DNA of 6,584 nucleotides from Candidatus Methanophagales archaeon ANME-1-THS (GTDB lineage: Archaea > Halobacteriota > Syntropharchaeia > Alkanophagales > Methanospirareceae). Each line of letters opens with the position of its first letter. Position 1 is the stretch's first letter. This document shows positions 4,007 to 6,584 of this stretch, in pieces. The position numbers and the translations under genes were made by a program. The stretch spans positions 1 through 6,584 of the forward strand of contig RXIE01000049.1 of NCBI GenBank assembly GCA_004212135.1, written 5' to 3'. The notes beneath the pieces were generated by a model, which was not told the origin of the DNA, did no database searches, and saw only the letters and a list, made by a program, of their open reading frames with translations.

Positions 4007-6584
4007 CTACATATAATCCAGTTGCGCAAACACCAGGCGGTCCTTGAAATTCTGTAACGAGATCGCGCTTGAGGGGCAGTACGCAGCGCAACTTCCACAG
4101 CCGATACAGCCCTCAACGACTCGCGCTACCCTCTTCTCACCACTGAGCACGGTCATGACACCAAACGTAACCGCGGATACTGGCTCCTCCACCAGCTCGA
4201 TCGCGTCAACGGGGCATAGTTCCACGCAGACGCCGCAGCCTGAGCAGATATCCTCGTCAACGACTGAGACGATCCCGGGCGTCTCGAGGAAATTCTTCGC
4301 AAGCAGCACAGATGCCCTCGATGCGGCTGCACTGCTCAGTGCGAGGCTCTCATCAATCATGGTGGGATACACTGCCGAGCCGCAAATGAAGACCCCTTCA
4401 TTCACCGTGTCCACCGGTGTTAATACGAGCTTGGGTCGCTCCTGCTCCTCTAAGAAGAACCCGTGTTTCAGCGGGACCATGAACATCGTGCTTAACTGCT
4501 CATTCTCATCCGCGGGTAGCATTGCAGGGCTGAGCACCACCAGATCGGGCTTTATCTGGATCTCGTCGTTGAAGATCACATCGTAGACCGATAGAATACC
4601 ATTCTTATAGTCCGGTAGCCTGCCCTCGTGGTATCTGAGGAATATCACGCCTCGCTCGCGCGCCTCTTTGTATAACACCTCCCACTTGCCGTACGTTCTC
4701 ATGTCCTGGTAGAGCACGAAGACATTCGCATCGGGTTTGAGCTCCTTCGCCTTTAACGCATTGCTCACTACTTCGATACTGCTGTACTTTGAGCGATGGC
4801 CTGGTATACCATCCTGAATCATCACGATGGTGGTCGCATCCACAGTCCCCTGTGCCAGCATCTTCCCGAAATCCGATTGCGTTATCACGTTCTTCTCTAT
4901 GCCGTATCCATATGATCCCTCGGGTACAACTTCTCGCGCTCCCGTGGCAAGCACTGCAGCGCCAAAGTCAATCTCTTCATCGAGACCCTCGCCTGTTATC
5001 CGCGCTCTAAACGAACCGGCTCTGCCGCGTACGTCCTCGAGCCTCGCACGGGTGTACACCTTAATCTTCTCGTTATCTTTGATTTTACCAACAAACTCGT
5101 TCAAAACGTCCGAAGCTTTATTACCGCTCTGTAACTCAGTGACCGCCCTCAAACCGCCACCCAATTCCGGTTCCTTCTCCACTAAATAGACCTCGTAGCC
5201 CGCATGGGCGATATCGAGCGCGGCATTCATCCCCGCTACACCACCGCCGACTACCACGGCCTTCGGGATTACGGGATATCGTTCGATTGGAATCGGGTCA
5301 AGAAGTCGTGCGCGTTCGACCGCCATGGCGATCTGGGCAAATGCTGCGGTCATCGCATCCTCCTTCCCATGCACCCAGGCACACTGTTCCCTCAGGTTCA
5401 CCATCTCCATCAGATAAGGATTCAAGCCTGCTCGTGCACATGCATCCCGGAAGAGTTCTTCGTATGCGCGCGGCGAGGAGCCTGCAACCACAATCCTGTT
5501 CAGCCCCTGGTCCACAATGCCACTTTCGATCGCTTCCATCGCCTCCTTCATCGTCTTTGTCTCTCCGTTCACCGAGGCGACACCCTTCAGTTGCTGTACG
5601 CGCTCCACGACCGCAGGGATATTCAGGCACTCGGAGACCTCGCCTTCACACCCGCAGATGAAAACGCCGATCTTCGGGGGCTTATCAGCCACGTCAATGA
5701 ATTTCCGCTCCTCCTGCCCGGGGATCATCCCGGTCTTTTCTGAAAACAGGGCAGCTTTTAATGCCGCACCACTTGCTTGCGCAACGCTTTCCCTCACCTT
5801 CATCGGCGCGGTTGCCGTTCCACAAGCAAGGATACCCGGAACGTTTGTTTCCAGTGGATTTGTCAGGCTCGTTCCAATGTACCCATACTCGTCAGTTTTT
5901 ACACCCATGATCTCCGCCAGTCGTCCTATCGTCTTTGATGGCAGAAGACCCACTGCAAGAACCACCAGATCGAGTTCTAATCGTTCAATCTCGCCGGTCT
6001 CCAAATTCTCGTACTTCACGATGAGCGTCCCGTCCTCAGGGAGCACCTCGGGGACTCGTGACCGGATATAATGCACCCCGTATCGATCCTTTAACTTCGC
6101 CACCAGCTCCTCATCTCTTCCAAAGACCCGGATATCCATGTAGAAGATGTACACGTCCATCTCCGGGAATCGCTCTTTAACCTCCCACGCCTCTTTAGCC
6201 GTGAAGCCGCAACACGCGCTCGAACAGAGTTCATTCTCCGTGCCCCGCGAGCCAACACACTTGATGAACCCTATCCTCTTCACCGGCTTACCATCCGAAG
6301 GTCGCAGGAGTTTGCCTGTCTCACCTGCCGTACAGGCCCGGAGCATACCCTCAAATTCCAGAGCAGGAACCACATTGGGGTGCCCGATGGCATAGCTCTT
6401 CGGTATGGTATCAAAGACGTCGTAGCCCGGTGCGAGCACCACGCTCTCCACATTGATCTGCTTCCCGGATACGGTCAATGTGAAATTACCTGCTGAGCCT
6501 GATAGCCCCTCTACCTCGCTTGAGAGCATCAATTCGATGTTCGGATGGTTTTCGATTTTCACGATTCGTGGTGCTATTCCCGTT
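4007..6584 (-). CDS. hdrA: Tandem HdrA-like FAD/iron-sulfur protein, 5'-truncated by the window edge
   Basis: HdrA is the flavin-bearing, electron-bifurcating subunit of soluble heterodisulfide reductase complexes. Here 858 codons are visible. Numbering from the internal GTG at 6562, the C-terminal part of a first thioredoxin-reductase-like module comes first (to about 272), with a cluster motif at C102, C113, C117 and C118 (CVGSR, CSSACC). A second module follows: an HdrA N-terminal-type domain (297-400, C303, C305, C394), a Rossmann FAD site GGGVAG (439-444, E462) and the rest of its reductase domain to about 755. Last is a 2[4Fe-4S] ferredoxin (C773, C776, C779, C783; C819, C822, C825, C829). 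In the second module the positions of CVGSR and CSxxCC read MIQDG and YSSIEVVS, without cysteine. The ferredoxin inserted in the reductase domain of methanogen HdrA is absent from both modules. The GTG is not the real start: the frame stays open through GIAPRIV to the edge, and an N-terminal domain and Rossmann fold should precede it. HdrB/HdrC are not visible. A Qmo-type or other HdrA-like role is possible. Confidence 0.9.
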   Translation of the reverse strand, partial: TGIAPRIVKIENHPNIELMLSSEVEGLSGSAGNFTLTVSGKQINVESVVLAPGYDVFDTIPKSYAIGHPNVVPALEFEGMLRACTAGETGKLLRPSDGKPVKRIGFIKCVGSRGTENELCSSACCGFTAKEAWEVKERFPEMDVYIFYMDIRVFGRDEELVAKLKDRYGVHYIRSRVPEVLPEDGTLIVKYENLETGEIERLELDLVVLAVGLLPSKTIGRLAEIMGVKTDEYGYIGTSLTNPLETNVPGILACGTATAPMKVRESVAQASGAALKAALFSEKTGMIPGQEERKFIDVADKPPKIGVFICGCEGEVSECLNIPAVVERVQQLKGVASVNGETKTMKEAMEAIESGIVDQGLNRIVVAGSSPRAYEELFRDACARAGLNPYLMEMVNLREQCAWVHGKEDAMTAAFAQIAMAVERARLLDPIPIERYPVIPKAVVVGGGVAGMNAALDIAHAGYEVYLVEKEPELGGGLRAVTELQSGNKASDVLNEFVGKIKDNEKIKVYTRARLEDVRGRAGSFRARITGEGLDEEIDFGAAVLATGAREVVPEGSYGYGIEKNVITQSDFGKMLAQGTVDATTIVMIQDGIPGHRSKYSSIEVVSNALKAKELKPDANVFVLYQDMRTYGKWEVLYKEARERGVIFLRYHEGRLPDYKNGILSVYDVIFNDEIQIKPDLVVLSPAMLPADENEQLSTMFMVPLKHGFFLEEQERPKLVLTPVDTVNEGVFICGSAVYPTMIDESLALSSAAASRASVLLAKNFLETPGIVSVVDEDICSGCGVCVELCPVDAIELVEEPVSAVTFGVMTVLSGEKRVARVVEGCIGCGSCAAYCPSSAISLQNFKDRLVFAQLDYM

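Noticed and set aside
5204..6071. Overlapping plus-strand open frames of 124-184 codons
   Set aside because: All are antisense to the HdrA-like gene, are rich in His, Arg, Ser and Pro, and overlap one another; the minus-strand frame explains this DNA fully.
6560..6562. GTG as the start of a complete 851-aa HdrA
   Set aside because: The frame stays open to the window edge with family-like sequence (GIAPRIV before the HPNIEL block), so the GTG is an internal valine.
4007..6584. QmoA/QmoB of sulfate reducers as the identity of the HdrA-like protein
   Set aside because: I saw no MvhD-type C-terminal domain as in QmoB, and the double reductase module with a terminal 2[4Fe-4S] ferredoxin fits a tandem HdrA better; the N-terminus is missing, so this is not fully excluded.
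1..6584. CRISPR arrays, insertion sequences, tRNA genes and long repeats
   Set aside because: I found no regularly spaced repeats, transposase motifs, terminal inverted repeats or tRNA-like cloverleaf on reading; the window is almost wholly coding.

Overview
The window looks like chromosomal DNA of a euryarchaeon. The ribosomal protein S2 is of the archaeal type (207 aa, no bacterial C-terminal extension). It is followed by a MEMO-family protein, a pairing known from many archaeal genomes. The next gene resembles the RPA-associated OB-fold proteins (COG3390), which I know only from archaea, and the right third is a heterodisulfide reductase subunit A (HdrA)-like flavoprotein. HdrA-type genes point to an anaerobic methanogen-, methanotroph- or alkanotroph-related lineage. 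An uncultured ANME-1/Syntrophoarchaeum-like group is my best guess, but the assignment is tentative and rests on gene content alone.

Layout from left to right. (1) Positions 1-1606, minus strand: most of a bacterial-type NAD+-dependent DNA ligase. Its 535 visible codons are intact and its C-terminus lies beyond the left edge. (2) Positions 1607-1656: a 50-bp divergent intergenic region with two A/T-rich, TATA-like elements. (3) Positions 1657-3939, plus strand: rpsB, a MEMO-family gene and a probable RPA-associated OB-fold protein, spaced 12 and 45 bp apart and probably one transcription unit. (4) Positions 3940-4006: a convergent intergenic region with a hairpin and a T-rich tract that fits termination of the minus-strand gene. 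(5) Positions 4007-6584, minus strand: the last 858 codons of a tandem (double-module) HdrA-like protein whose N-terminus lies beyond the right edge.

The functions fall into translation (rpsB), DNA replication and repair (NAD+ ligase and the RPA-associated protein, which flank the rpsB-MEMO pair) and flavin/iron-sulfur electron transfer (HdrA). The two points most worth following up are the NAD+ ligase in an archaeal core-gene context, since archaea normally use ATP-dependent ligases, and the asymmetry of the fused HdrA. Its first module keeps the four-cysteine cluster motif of the thioredoxin-reductase-like domain. Its second module lacks that motif but carries the N-terminal-type domain, an intact Rossmann fold and the two terminal [4Fe-4S] ferredoxin motifs. 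I saw no tRNA, rRNA, CRISPR array, insertion sequence or riboswitch.
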